From NCBI GenBank assembly GCA_963827155.1, contig CAWGZV010000002.1, positions 558,001-622,000 of the forward strand: a DNA stretch of 64,000 bases, read 5' to 3'. Under the pieces are notes generated by a model, which was not told where the DNA came from, made no database searches, and worked only from the letters and a program-made list of their open reading frames with translations. Shown here in pieces: positions 46,056-56,145 of this stretch. The translations under genes and the position numbers were made by a program. This stretch comes from UTCFX2 sp963827155 (lineage in GTDB: Bacteria; Chloroflexota; Anaerolineae; Anaerolineales; UBA4823). Each line of letters begins with the position of its first letter. Position 1 is the stretch's first letter.

Positions 46056-47117
46056 TTAATGAGCGGGAATCCGCGCCGATGCGATTGGTACATCGGCGCG
46101 CAAGTTCATACAAACAACACCCTGAACGACGCCCTCTTTGGCAGGAATCTCGTCTGCTCGAAACCGGATAATTTTGGATAACTTTGAAATAATGATGAGA
46201 TGATCATCGGGTTCGATATTGAGGACTGTGATCAAACGGTCCACCGCCATCGCATTCTTACCACTAGAGCCCGGGGATTTATTTGGGGCGAAGCTTTCCA
46301 TTGTTCGAACAGTGCCCTTTCCGTCATCTCCCAGGAAAAAAACTAAAAAATCTGAACTGACCGATGCGATCCCGATCGCTTGATCCCCTTCCCCTAATCA
46401 AATCCCGAGCGTATTTTGAGGCGCTACAGATTTCTCTGCGAATCGGATCGCCTTTCCCTGCCTGGAGGCAATTAATAGATCTGCATTTCCAGGAGTCCAA
46501 CAAGCTGCAGTGAAGAAACCAAACTGTCTCACATCCATGAGGGAAGTGCCCGGTTTCATGTATTCGCCAAAAACATGATGGCGCAGTAAACGGACATATC
46601 CGCGCTCTCCAAGAAGCGCCAGGTATCCTTCTGCCTGAACGGGTAAAAGCACTGCAACCTTTTCATCATCGTCCCATTCAAATTTTGAGATAACAGAAGC
46701 GCCACGGGCGTGAATTGGGGTCTCTTAAATCTGTTGGACAGGTAAGCGAAAAGCGCGTCCAAAATTTGTGATCAGAAGCAGGGTCTGTTCTGGTTCTGCG
46801 ATCGTCAAACTCGCGGGCGGGTCATCCTCGTTTGTCTCAATATCGAATATCCCCATCCCTCCGCGTCTCTGCAGATTGTACAGGTGTCGGAAACTGCGTT
46901 TTGCGACGCCCGAGCTTGTAATCGAAATAACACTCGCTCTGCCAGGCGGCTCGCTTATCCAGGAGGATTCTGACACGGGCTCTTCCTGTACTTCCTTTAT
47001 TTTATGCAGCGGTTTGCGCCTGGAATTTGACGTCGAGACGGATTCAAGCTGTCGTTCGAGGTAATCGATATATTCGACGATTTCTAGCGGAATTCCTGAT
47101 AATTCGGGACAATTCAT
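46056..47117 (-). pseudogene. Stand-alone GyrA-type C-terminal beta-propeller, two in-frame stops
   Basis: One frame of 354 codons encodes repeats of the GyrA/ParC C-terminal propeller, for example ITSSGVAKRSFRHLYNLQRRGGMGIFDI, LITNFGRAFRLPVQQI, LALLGERGYVRLLRH and IIISKLSKIIRFRADEIPAKEG. It has no topoisomerase catalytic domain. Two stop codons interrupt it: TAA at 46725-46727, and TGA at 46398-46400 where the repeats normally have Arg (LGI-stop-LGEGDQAIGIAS). All pieces share one frame, so substitutions rather than indels are responsible. It may be a decayed gene or carry base errors. The start overlaps the stop of the cytochrome-b5-like gene. Confidence 0.78.
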
Positions 47118-47386
47118 TCTTGCTGCTCACTATTTGAATAGGTGGTATTCAATTTTCCGACGAGTAGAATGTCTGGACGGGAAAAAACTTCAGTCCCATG
47201 AGGCGCCTGGGTTAATTCGCTGGTCAAATCCAAGCCAGGAAAATGCTGATCCTCGTGAAGACCGGTCTTCCATCTGCGGCTCAGACTGACATCATAAACC
47301 AGCCCGTTATATCCTATATACATCGGCAGGTCATCGCCGTCATATTGCTGCAGCTCTTTTATCGTGAATATTCTATCTCTCTGCAT
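47114..47386 (-). CDS. Cytochrome b5-like heme-binding domain protein
   Basis: A 90-residue single-domain protein: FTIKELQQYDGDDLPMYIGYNGLVYDVSLSRRWKTGLHEDQHFPGLDLTSELTQAPHG. This has the DG...YIxxNGxVYDVS start, and candidate heme-ligand histidines in HEDQHFPGLDLT and APHG, as in the small prokaryotic cyt-b5 proteins of anaerobes. It is soluble, with no signal peptide. A redox or ligand-sensing role is possible. It is translationally coupled (overlap of 4 bases) with the GyrA-type propeller gene, an unusual neighbour. Confidence 0.8.
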   Translation of the reverse strand: MQRDRIFTIKELQQYDGDDLPMYIGYNGLVYDVSLSRRWKTGLHEDQHFPGLDLTSELTQAPHGTEVFSRPDILLVGKLNTTYSNSEQQE

Positions 47387-47477
47387 GGGATATGCCTAAA
47401 CCTGATTCTGATAATTAAATTCTGGATGCGATGATTGGGTTGACACATAGTTTGAAGAGCATCAAAATATGTCAGGT

Positions 47478-48071
47478 TTAACTCTTCTCCAACTCATTGG
47501 AGTGATAAGGCAGCCTGCCGCTAGACCAGACCACCATTAAACCAATTTCATCCGGATCTGCATCGGTTTCCGGATATTTTTCCTGGAATGCATGTTGGAT
47601 AGAGTCAAAACTCTCGCTGTCAGGCCAATCCGTTAGGAATCCTGGCGCTGCGCCTGGATTATTCTGCAATGGCGGCAGCTCCCAGCCGCGCTCGGACAAT
47701 AAATCGGTGACTTGTTTTTCCAGGACAGGGTTTAATGAACCCCAGGCATTTAGGATTGCAACTGTAAATTCCGCATTTTTCATAAACACTTCTGCAGAAG
47801 GTTTAATTCTCACTCTAGCTGGTGCCTTTGCACTGTTTCTAAAACCTGGCACCTGGACGAACTTTCTAGTCAGCTGATTTATTGGCTCGCGCAGTTCGGG
47901 TGCAAGAGAAGAAGACTGGATCAGGACCTTCTGAATGACGCTGACCCGGAAATCATCCCTCATAAATTCGTTAATTGCTTGATACGGCAGATAAGCTGCT
48001 GTGCTGTGTTCATCCATAAGTATACCTTCAGAAACCTGCTTCTTTTTGGGATCGTTCGTCTCAACCTTCAT
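47478..48071 (-). CDS. Hypothetical protein
   Basis: A 197-residue soluble protein not recognised as a named family. The start is taken at ATG 48071 (MKVETND), overlapping the upstream gene by 11 bases; a TTG at 48134 would add 21 residues. The segment YLPYQAINEFMRDDFRVSVIQKVL suggests a helical N-terminus. The C-terminal part contains LLSERGWELPPLQNNPGAAPGF and ADPDEIGLMVVWSSGRLPY. No catalytic motif is seen. The coupling to the next gene upstream suggests a shared function with it. Confidence 0.6.
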   Translation of the reverse strand: MKVETNDPKKKQVSEGILMDEHSTAAYLPYQAINEFMRDDFRVSVIQKVLIQSSSLAPELREPINQLTRKFVQVPGFRNSAKAPARVRIKPSAEVFMKNAEFTVAILNAWGSLNPVLEKQVTDLLSERGWELPPLQNNPGAAPGFLTDWPDSESFDSIQHAFQEKYPETDADPDEIGLMVVWSSGRLPYHSNELEKS

Positions 48072-48741
48072 TATCGGTTGATAAATCTGGTCTTCGGAAG
48101 AGGAACGCTTTTCCTTTCTTACCACTCCGCTCAAGAATCCCCATATTGGTGAGACAGTAAGTCATTTTCCCAGCCAATCGCCTGGAAATATCAAGCTCCT
48201 GAGCCAACTCGATATTGGTGAACGCATGCATCAAGCTGCTGGGAACTAAATAGCTAAAATCCGCTTTTTGGGCGAGCACGATCCTACCCAGGATGCTCAG
48301 CAATCTTCGATCGGTTATGCTGATTCCGCGGCGCCTCCAGCTCCCCAAACCATCCTTAACTCGATACTCCTCTTCGCTGGTGAATAATACTTCCAGCGAA
48401 AAATTCGGATGCGATGCAAGGTGGGATAAAAAGACTAGCTGATTAAAGACATCTTCGATGCGACCTTTTTTAGGTGAGCGCCTTCTGGATATGAATACGG
48501 ATTGAGTATCCCTCAAGATCAAGAATTTCTCGAGTGCAATCGGGAACACTACTCTCACTTCATATGCATTGATCAGGTTTTCTAGCTTAGTTTTTATCGC
48601 GTTGAAGTTTCCAGTTTGAATCTCAATCAGCTGCTGGTTTTTTACTACATCAATTAAATAACCATCGATCCACACTTCGGTGATACCGCCATCTTGGGTG
48701 TAGAACTGTTTCAAGCCGTAGTGCAGGGAAGATTCTCGCAA
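48061..48741 (-). CDS. Hypothetical protein with possible PD-(D/E)XK-like N-terminus and winged-helix C-terminus
   Basis: A 226-residue protein. The N-terminus has ESSLHYGLKQFYTQDGG followed by GYLIDVVKNQQLIEIQTGNF. The D...E-x-Q pattern, flanked by strands and an early helix, resembles the core of PD-(D/E)XK nucleases. The second half (ISITDRRLLSILG ... LMHAFTNIELAQELDISRRLAGKMTYCLTNMGIL) looks like a winged-helix DNA-binding domain. Start TTG at 48741 with AGG 8 bases upstream; no ATG fits. It is coupled to the hypothetical gene downstream. A nucleic-acid role is inference. Confidence 0.6.
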   Translation of the reverse strand: MRESSLHYGLKQFYTQDGGITEVWIDGYLIDVVKNQQLIEIQTGNFNAIKTKLENLINAYEVRVVFPIALEKFLILRDTQSVFISRRRSPKKGRIEDVFNQLVFLSHLASHPNFSLEVLFTSEEEYRVKDGLGSWRRRGISITDRRLLSILGRIVLAQKADFSYLVPSSLMHAFTNIELAQELDISRRLAGKMTYCLTNMGILERSGKKGKAFLFRRPDLSTDNEG

Positions 48742-48938
48742 AATGGAAACCTATCTAGATAATGAAAAAAAATAGCTCGGGAGGTACAGCATATTATTGT
48801 ACACAACCATTGATTGGATCTTCCATGCGTTGAAGTATACAACAGAATAAACCCGAATTTTAAGGCTCGAGGAACTGATGATATACTTTGCGGATATTTG
48901 GTTCCCAATCAACCTTGAAACTGAGCGAGTATGAGAAT

Positions 48939-49708
48939 ATGAATTCTTACATTCCAGAAAGCGCAATGGCGATTGTCGCACACCCAGATGATATTGAATT
49001 TAGCTGCGCAGGCACATTGGCGAGATGGGCGAAAGCAGGCGCAAGGATCTCTATGGTCCTATGCACCAGTGGAGATGTAGGTATCGACGAGCCTGGGATG
49101 ACCAGAATGCAGGCGACGGAAATTCGAGAGGCGGAACAAAGAGCAGCCGCCGGTGTTTCGGGTGCATCAGAGGTAGTTTTTTAAGAGAACCCGATGGGAT
49201 GCTCCAGCCGACGCTGGATTTGCGAAAACGTCTCGTTCGAGAGATCCGACGTTTTCGGCCTGAGGTGGTAATTTGCGGAGATCCAACAATTGTTTGGGCA
49301 GGAGATGATTATATTAACCATCCAGATCATCGTGCTGCGGCAACCGCCGCTTTAGACGCAGTATTTCCAGCCGCAGGTCAGCCAAATCTTTTCGAAGAAC
49401 TGGCAGAAGAAGGTTTTAAGGCACATAAACCGAGAAAAGTGTATGTGACCACCTGGTCTGACGGGGATATTTTTGTTAATATCGAAGAAACGATCGATTT
49501 GAAGATCGCAGCGCTGCGGGCGCACCGCTCGCAGATGCGTGAATGGGATCCTGAAGAGATGATCAGGAAATGGGCAGCAGACAGCGCCAGGGGTAAAGAA
49601 ATGGCTTATGCAGAAAGTTTCCGGGTTGTGACGTTAGTTGACGATGAAACCTGGCAGAAAAAAACAGAAGCGTGGGGAGATCAAACCAGAAAAACCCCAC
49701 AAACTTAG
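48939..49708 (+). CDS. LmbE/PIG-L family deacetylase, one frameshift
   Basis: A 256-residue zinc-dependent N-acetylglucosaminyl-type deacetylase after correction. The zinc motif AIVAHPDDIEFSCAGTLARWAKAG is near the N-terminus, and the second ligand region is DYINHPDHRAAATAALDAVFP. The body is split where GASEVVF meets LREPDGMLQP: one T is missing from the run near 49182. ATG at 48939 is used. Family members deacetylate GlcNAc-inositol, GlcNAc-malate (bacillithiol path) or antibiotics; the substrate here is unknown. It converges with the CooC-like gene and overlaps it by 4 bases. Confidence 0.85.
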
Positions 49709-50502
49709 CCAGGATTTTCGAGGATTTTCGCCATCATTTCGGCGACAGCCCGGTAGGGAGGGGTATTCGAATCGAGCTGGACTACGGGTTTACCTTCGTA
49801 TTCGAATTCGGTCAGCTCACTCGACGCAGGGATGATCCCGAGTAAGGGGATGTCCAACTCATCGATCCGCTTCTGCAGGGGAGCGGGTATCGCTTCCGAT
49901 AACCGATTTAAAACAAGGTAAGTGTTGTCAATATGAATATCAAGGTCGTTCCTGAAGCCTGCTATCCGTTCTGCTGCAACGATTCCGCGCTGGGTGGGGT
50001 CAGATACAACGATCAAGTGCTGCACGTCTCGGGTGGTGCGACGGCTGAGGTGCTCCATACCCGCTTCATTATCGATAACTACAAATCGGTAGTTTTTACT
50101 CATCCCATCCACCACTTCGCGCAAATTGTGGTTGACCGCGCAGTAACAACCGGGTCCTTCTGAACGGCCCATGGCAATTAGATCGAAATGGGTCCCCTCT
50201 GAAAGAGATGAACGGATCTGGTAATCCAGGTAGTCACGTTTGCTGACCCCACCAGATAAGGTGCCCATTGCCGCGCCGCCAGCCGTAATAGAGGTTTGAA
50301 CCTGGTTCAATAAGTCCTCACGGATGTCGCCGACGGTCCACTCCAGCTCCAATCCAAGGACCATATTTAAGTTCGAGCTAGGGTCCGCATCGATTGCCAT
50401 AACTGGACCATGATGGTTTTCAACCAGATACTTGACAATCATCCCAGCAATAGTCGTTTTCCCAACACCACCTTTACCTGCTAATGCAATCGTCGTTGTC
50501 AT
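49705..50502 (-). CDS. CooC-like nickel-insertion ATPase (copy A)
   Basis: A 265-residue MinD/ParA-like ATPase. Deviant Walker A AGKGGVGKTTIAGM is at residues 8-21, MAIDADPSSNLNMVLG is the A'-type motif, and GPGCYCAVNHNLREVVD holds the C-x-C typical of CooC dimers that bind Ni. VIDNEAGMEHLSRRT is also conserved in CooC. CooC inserts nickel into carbon monoxide dehydrogenase. No CODH gene is in the window, so the assignment depends on motifs. A second copy lies 26 bases upstream. Confidence 0.85.
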   Translation of the reverse strand: MTTTIALAGKGGVGKTTIAGMIVKYLVENHHGPVMAIDADPSSNLNMVLGLELEWTVGDIREDLLNQVQTSITAGGAAMGTLSGGVSKRDYLDYQIRSSLSEGTHFDLIAMGRSEGPGCYCAVNHNLREVVDGMSKNYRFVVIDNEAGMEHLSRRTTRDVQHLIVVSDPTQRGIVAAERIAGFRNDLDIHIDNTYLVLNRLSEAIPAPLQKRIDELDIPLLGIIPASSELTEFEYEGKPVVQLDSNTPPYRAVAEMMAKILENPG

Positions 50503-50527
50503 TTGTAACGGTAAGCTCCTATTCCTT

Positions 50528-51309
50528 CTATTTCAACTCAATTTCCTGGATCAGCCTCTCAGCCATTTTCTCTGCAGCGTCACGCAATTCTGGAACCTCA
50601 TCGTAGACAAACTCTCCCAGTCTATCCGCGGCTTGAACACCCAGGTTTGCGGGCAGCCAACCTAACAGCGGTAAATCTGGGGATTCTGCTCTTAAGAAAT
50701 CTGCTTCAATCTCGTCTCGCACCTTGTTCCCGACCAACCATAACCGGGTAAGACCGATATCGTTGGCAAGCTTCTTAATCTGTGCGGCGGTTCCAAGACT
50801 CCGGCGAGTGGGTTCAACCACGACAAGCATGGCATCTACAAAATCGACTGTAGCTCTGCCGAGATGCTCAACTCCTGCGTACATGTCCAGTATGAGAATA
50901 TCGTCTTTCCTGAACAGCAGGTGGGTGAAGAAGTCTTAAGAATCGCCGATTCTGGACAGATGCACCCTGAGCCGCCCAGGTCGACTGCTCCCATTTCAAG
51001 CAGGCGGACATCTCGATGAATGACGCTGAAGCGTTCTGGCAGATCATCCACGCGCGGGTTGATCGTGAAAAAACCTCCAACTGTGCCAGGTTTTGCGCCG
51101 GTTCTTTCGAAAATGAGCTCGTCCATCTCAGAGATCGGGTGGAGCTGCTGTCGGAGGATTTCGGGGAATCCTAGCGCTCCGGCAAGGCAAGGGGATGGAT
51201 CTGCGTCGACCGCAAGCACCTGCCGACCTTTGTCGGCAAAACATTGTGCCAATAATGCCGATAGGGTGGTTTTTCCAACTCCACCTTTGCCAGTTATCGC
51301 AATTTTCAT
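50528..51309 (-). CDS. CooC-like nickel-insertion ATPase (copy B), one frameshift
   Basis: A 260-residue protein after correction, with Walker A TGKGGVGKTTLSALLA, AVDADPSPCLAGALG, and the metal-binding-type GGSGCICPESAIL. The C-terminal part LDMYAGVEHLGRATVDFVDAMLVVVEPTRRS is in another frame; one base missing near 50936 links it, giving FFTHLLFRKDDILILDMYAG. The C-x-C motif differs slightly from copy A (GCIC instead of GCYC). It lies between cysS and copy A on the same strand; paired CooC genes are typical near CODH/acetyl-CoA synthase clusters. Confidence 0.85.
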
Positions 51310-51336
51310 TTAGCGTCCTGTAATAAAAATCAATGA

Positions 51337-52710
51337 TCAGCGGCTCTTAACACGAGGACCACTTGGAGTATCTTCAACTTCGTATCCGGCATCGCTGATC
51401 TGGCTGCGTAATTGGTCAGCCTCCGCCCAGCGTTTCTCCTGGCGCATTCGCTGCCGGTTTTCCACCAAATTGATGATTTCCACAGGGATCTCTTCCACTG
51501 CCGGTTTCCACTCATTCAGCCTAAGCCCAAGGACCTGGTCAAAAACCAAAATAGTTGCTTTCTTTACTGAGTTGGCAAGCGGGCTGCGGGCAAGCTCCCA
51601 TACCACAGCTACAGCACGGGGCATATTCAGATCATCATTGATTTGGTTTTTGAACTCTTCGACGAATTTTCCATCCGATAAGCCAGGTTCTCCCCAGCTG
51701 TAAACCAGGTTTCTCAGTCGGTCAAGTGATTTTGCTGCGCCGTCGAGAGCATCCCACGTGAAATTGAGCTTTGCTCGGTAAAGCGCTGAAAGCATTAAAA
51801 AGCGGTAGGCCAGAGGATCATAGTTGTTATCGATCAACGATTGAACTCGAAGAAACCCTCCAAATGACTTAGCCATTTTGGCATCATCGATCTGAAGGAA
51901 ATATCCATGCATCCAGAAATTCGCCAGGCGCGTCCCATAGCATGCTTCGGTTTGGGCAATCTCGTTGGTGTGGTGGACGGAAATGTGATCCTCTCCGCCG
52001 CAGTGGATATCGAAATAGGGTCCGAGATATTCGGCGGACATTGCCGAACATTCAATATGCCAGCCAGGAAATCCTTTCCCCCATGGACTGTCCCATTCCA
52101 TCTGCCTTTGTCCTTCAAGAGGGCTGAACTTCCAAAGAGCAAAATCCGTTAGACTGCGTTTCTCCCCCATCTCGATCCTGGAGCCTGCCTGAAGCCCCGC
52201 AATATCCAGCCTTGCCAGATAACCATAATCGGTTAATTTGGTCGTATCAAAGTAGATGCCGTCCGAAGTGCGGTAAGTGTACCCCTTCTCTTCAATGCAG
52301 CGGATGAAATCGATTTGCGACTGGATGTGATCCGTCGCTTTACACCAAATCGAAGGTTGGAGAATATTCAACCGGTCAAGATCATCCCTGAATTCTTTCG
52401 CATAGTATTCTGCGATTTCCCAGGCAGTTTTCCCGGTTCTTCGTGCGCCTTTCTCCATCTTGTCTTCGCCGGAATCAGCATCCGAGGTTAGATGCCCAAC
52501 ATCTGTGATATTCATCACATGCTTGACAGTATAACCATTGAATTCCAGTGTCCGTCGCAGAATATCTTCAAACAGGTAGGTACGAAGATTGCCAATGTGG
52601 GCGTAATCGTAGACAGTTGGACCGCAGGTGTACATCCCAACTACATTATTGTTAATTGGGGTGAATTCCCTGAGGCTGCGGGTATAAGTATCAAATAAAT
52701 AGAGCGTCAT
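51337..52710 (-). CDS. cysS: Cysteinyl-tRNA synthetase
   Basis: A 457-residue class I synthetase. YTCGPTVYDYAHIGNLRTYLFEDILRR holds the zinc Cys and the HIGH-like HIGN; GKGFPGWHIECSAMSAEYLG and HCGGEDHISVHHTNEIAQTEA carry the other zinc ligands; KMAKSFGGFLRV is the KMSKS loop. The C-terminal domain is full length. Start ATG 52710. It charges tRNA-Cys in the cytoplasm. The upstream intergenic gap of only 45 bases leaves no room for a T-box leader. Confidence 0.95.
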   Translation of the reverse strand: MTLYLFDTYTRSLREFTPINNNVVGMYTCGPTVYDYAHIGNLRTYLFEDILRRTLEFNGYTVKHVMNITDVGHLTSDADSGEDKMEKGARRTGKTAWEIAEYYAKEFRDDLDRLNILQPSIWCKATDHIQSQIDFIRCIEEKGYTYRTSDGIYFDTTKLTDYGYLARLDIAGLQAGSRIEMGEKRSLTDFALWKFSPLEGQRQMEWDSPWGKGFPGWHIECSAMSAEYLGPYFDIHCGGEDHISVHHTNEIAQTEACYGTRLANFWMHGYFLQIDDAKMAKSFGGFLRVQSLIDNNYDPLAYRFLMLSALYRAKLNFTWDALDGAAKSLDRLRNLVYSWGEPGLSDGKFVEEFKNQINDDLNMPRAVAVVWELARSPLANSVKKATILVFDQVLGLRLNEWKPAVEEIPVEIINLVENRQRMRQEKRWAEADQLRSQISDAGYEVEDTPSGPRVKSR

Positions 52711-52755
52711 GATGGTCTATGACTCCTGAGCTTTCAACATACGGATTCCTATATT

Positions 52756-54847
52756 TTACCGCAGATTGATTTTTTCCGAATTGAGCCATACCCCGATCAA
52801 AATAACGATTACTGAAAGCACGCCAAATAAGATCATGGACTGCAGGAAGCGCGGATCTGTAGGCGGAGGCGGCTCTTGCGAAATAGGGGTGACCCTTGGT
52901 GTACGGGTTGGGGGATTTTCAGGAACAGCGGTGGGAGCAAATGTTGGTGTTGGTGGAGATGAGGTAGGGGTGGCAGGAATTATCTGAATTTGTTGCGGCT
53001 CTCGTGAATTGGAAGAATTCTCCGGAGTGCCAATCGGGATATAGGCGGCTTTCTGGTCTGCTATCTCGGGTTTTATTCTCTCGCCCGGGGCAAAGACATC
53101 CAAGAGACCATTTGCGATCACAATGGCTTTATTATTCCCTTGATCGAGTATTGAATTCCTCAGATCCAAGGCTATGATCACGTTCTCTCCCATCACTTCT
53201 GGTCCGGTTTCGGAGAGCGATATTGCCGTGTTTTCTGAAAGGCCATATGCGGGTGAATCAGGATTTGTGTATGCCAGATGGAAAAGTTTGCTCCAGCGGT
53301 TATTCTCCAAGAGATTCGGCTCAAGGACAACATCCAAAAGATTCAAGCCTGGCGTTATCTTAGCGCCGTCTAGAATCAGCGCCCCTTCCGATTCCGCTTC
53401 GGCATTCTCCGCTTCCTCACCTGGAGTCGGCTGCTGCGCAGAAAATGCCTTACCTGCGATGGCAGAGCCTGCATCGATGGTCATCAGAGGGATCCCGCCA
53501 AGCCAGGATTCCTTAACTGGTGCAAGCGATTCCGGAGTTATCCGAGACTGATCATCTCCAACCAGGACTATTCCCGTTATTGAAGGGTCGATCACGAGTG
53601 CAGCGTGCGTCTCCTTCGACACAGTCTGGAATTCAGGCTTTCCAGGAAGCGATTGTTTCAATTTCTCGGAGAAATCCTGCATACGATCCGTATCGCTGAT
53701 GCCGGAAAAAACTACCAGGATTTTCGCATTCTGTCCGCCGCTGGTATTGAGGAAACGATTAAATGCTAGATTTTGCTGGAGATCCTGGGTGATTTTTGAG
53801 CTGAGAAACAACTTCCCCGCCCCTGGCGGCAAATTCAGGTTTTCGAATTCGCGAATCAATTTTTCCGCTGGCTTGCCCAAAGAGGATTCTCTTGCGTCAA
53901 GATCGTAGCTAAAATCACCGGGTGCGAGCAGATGGATCAACATGTTCCGGATGCTCAGGATATGCCGATCGCCAATATAGCGGACGGAATCAGCCGCATG
54001 ATATGTTTCAGCGTCAACCACAGCGGCGAGATATCTACCAAAAACATCGTGCAGAACCGCCTCATTCGTGATTTGTGCACCGGTAAATGCATCGATGCCA
54101 ATCCCTATCTTTGGCATTCCCGGGTTGAGGACAGCATTGATCAATCTGCCCAACCGGCCTCTTTGAAACAGGTGCTGGTCAATGATCGCCTGAGATAAAC
54201 CAAAACTCAATCCTAACTTTGAGGCATCGCCGAGGTCTACTGCGCCGAAATCCAAAGAATTTGCTGCGAAAAAACCATCGCTATAACTGACGATTTGTGA
54301 CCTGGATAATACCGCCGCGCCAGCGCTGGTACCGCCGATCACTGCACCTTTTTGATAAGCCCGCTTGAGGAACTCTTCAACTGGCGTTTTCCCGATCACA
54401 TGCATTATAGTTTCTTGATCCCCGCCCAAAATATATAAAGCGGTCAAACTCTCGAGCTGATCCTGTCCTGGTTGGAATGCTTCCGCATCTTGACGGACAA
54501 AAATTGGGAGTAAAGTGATTTTACATTCAATGCCCTCTGGCGCCAGGTCCTGGCATGCCTGCTCGATTTCAGCCAGGCGCTGATTTGCAGTCTCCAAATT
54601 CGCCCGGCGATCGGCTTCACTGATGTGTTGGGGATCGGTTGCGTATCCGACGGGCAGGACCAAAATCTCGAGCATTGGACTGGTCAGCATAGGAATAAGT
54701 TGAGCAACGAAATCTGCAGCCAGATTCTGATAACCGCCTCCCATTGGAATCAGGGTTCGCTCTTGAGGTTCTCAACTCTTGAAATGCTCTTGCAGAAGTC
54801 ACAATAAAACCGCACATAAGAATGGTTATCCAAATAATTCTTTTCAT
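52756..54847 (-). CDS. Cyanophycinase-like (peptidase S51) membrane-anchored protein, one frameshift
   Basis: About 696 residues. A signal peptide MKRIIWITILMCGFIVTSARA starts at 54847. The catalytic first domain has LIPMGGGYQN, ALYILGGDQETIMHVI and the Ser nucleophile elbow GAVIGGTSAGAAVLSRSQ. A second cyanophycinase-like half (about residues 350-480) has VFSGISDTDRMQDF and MTIDAGSAIAGKAFSA in place of the elbow. A Pro/Thr-rich stalk and a C-terminal membrane helix (MILFGVLSVIVILIGVWL) follow. One extra base near 54757 separates the signal peptide from the body. It may degrade cyanophycin-like or beta-linked Asp peptides outside the membrane. Confidence 0.82.
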
Positions 54848-54884
54848 GGTTTTACATCGGAAGTACTTGGCGTTCGTTGCGCTT

Positions 54885-56077
54885 CTACCCCGAAAGCGGG
54901 CGGTAGGAGGTCAGTATATGAGTGAAGATGGTTGCACCGCTGCCGCCGATGTTTTGAGCCATCCCAATTCTAGCTCCGTCAATCTGGTTTGCGCCGGCTT
55001 CGCCTCGCAACTGCTGCACGACTTCGACTATTTGGTAAATTCCGGTTGCGCCAACTGGGTGCCCACGAGCTTTTAAACCTCCACGAGTGGTGATGGGGAT
55101 TCTGCCCTTTAGGGTTATCTCCCCATCAAGTCCGAGGCGAGGCGCTTGACCACGGTCGGCAAAACCGCAGGCCTCCAATGAAAGTGCGGACATGATTGAA
55201 AATGCATCGTGAAGCTCAAAGAGATCAATGTCTTTAGGTGAGACTCCTGCTTGATTGTAAGCCAGATTTGCCGATTTTTCTGCCACGCTTAAACCAGAGG
55301 AGATCTTTTCGAGAGTGAACCGCAAGGGTATCAGTTGCAGCGGAGGAACCGATGATTCTGATGGTTGGACGGATACGTCCCGCCAACATAGGAAATTTTA
55401 CATCCAGCAGGTCGGCTGCTGCAAGAATCACAGCAGCAGATCCATCCCCAATGGGAGAGGCGTCCAGCAAATTGATTGGATCCGCGATCATACGGGCTTT
55501 CACATAATCTTTCTCTGTAACCTTTTCGTGCAGTCGGGCGAATGGATTATGCTGTGCATTTTCATGGGCGTTGATCGGAAATGGTGCAAAATCTGTGTGC
55601 TTCCATCCGTACTCATAAAGATAGCGCTGCATCATAAGTGCGTTAATTCCAACAAAGGAGACGCCATGCACGACTTCATAATCTGCATCTGCTGCAGTAG
55701 CCAGGGCGGAGGTGGTTTCGCCGCCTTTTGTCTCGGTCATTTTTTCAACACCAACGACAACCGCGCAATCAATTTCGCCAGACCCTACAGCCATGATTCC
55801 CATGCGCAGAGCGGCAGCTCCTGAACCACAAGCGGCTTCGACTTTCATCGCATCCCGATTCCGCAATCCTACCCAATCAGCGACCAAGGCACCAAGGCTC
55901 TCCTGGCGTACTAAGAATCCCTGAAAGCATATTACCCACAAAAATCGCATCTGCCGATGTGATTCCCGCATCTTCAAGAGCAGAAAGCACCGCTTCGCCG
56001 GCGATTTCGCGAATAGATTGATTCCAATTTTCAGCGACTCGGGTCTGACCTATTCCAATAATTGCTATTTCACGCAT
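54885..56077 (-). CDS. Thiolase family protein, SCP2-type (acetyl-CoA C-acetyltransferase-like), two frameshifts
   Basis: A 396-residue thiolase of the sterol-carrier-protein-X/archaeal type after correction. MREIAIIGIGQTRVAENW starts at 56077. The nucleophile Cys is in KVEAACGSGAAALRMG, the His in FELHDAFSIMSALSLEACG, and the second His in GGLKARGHPVGATGIYQ. Breaks: an extra base near 55911 (ILS to RQESLGALVADW) and near 55310 (TDTLA to FTLEKISSGL). It lacks the usual Cys of type II thiolases near the C-terminus, as expected for this class. In archaea such proteins form HMG-CoA-linked complexes with DUF35; no DUF35 gene is seen beside it. It probably takes part in acyl-CoA turnover. Confidence 0.85.
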
Positions 56078-56145
56078 ACTTGTTGCACCTTCCAGATTTG
56101 AAAAATTATGGTCTAATAAAACTGAATTGAGATCATATGATCTGG

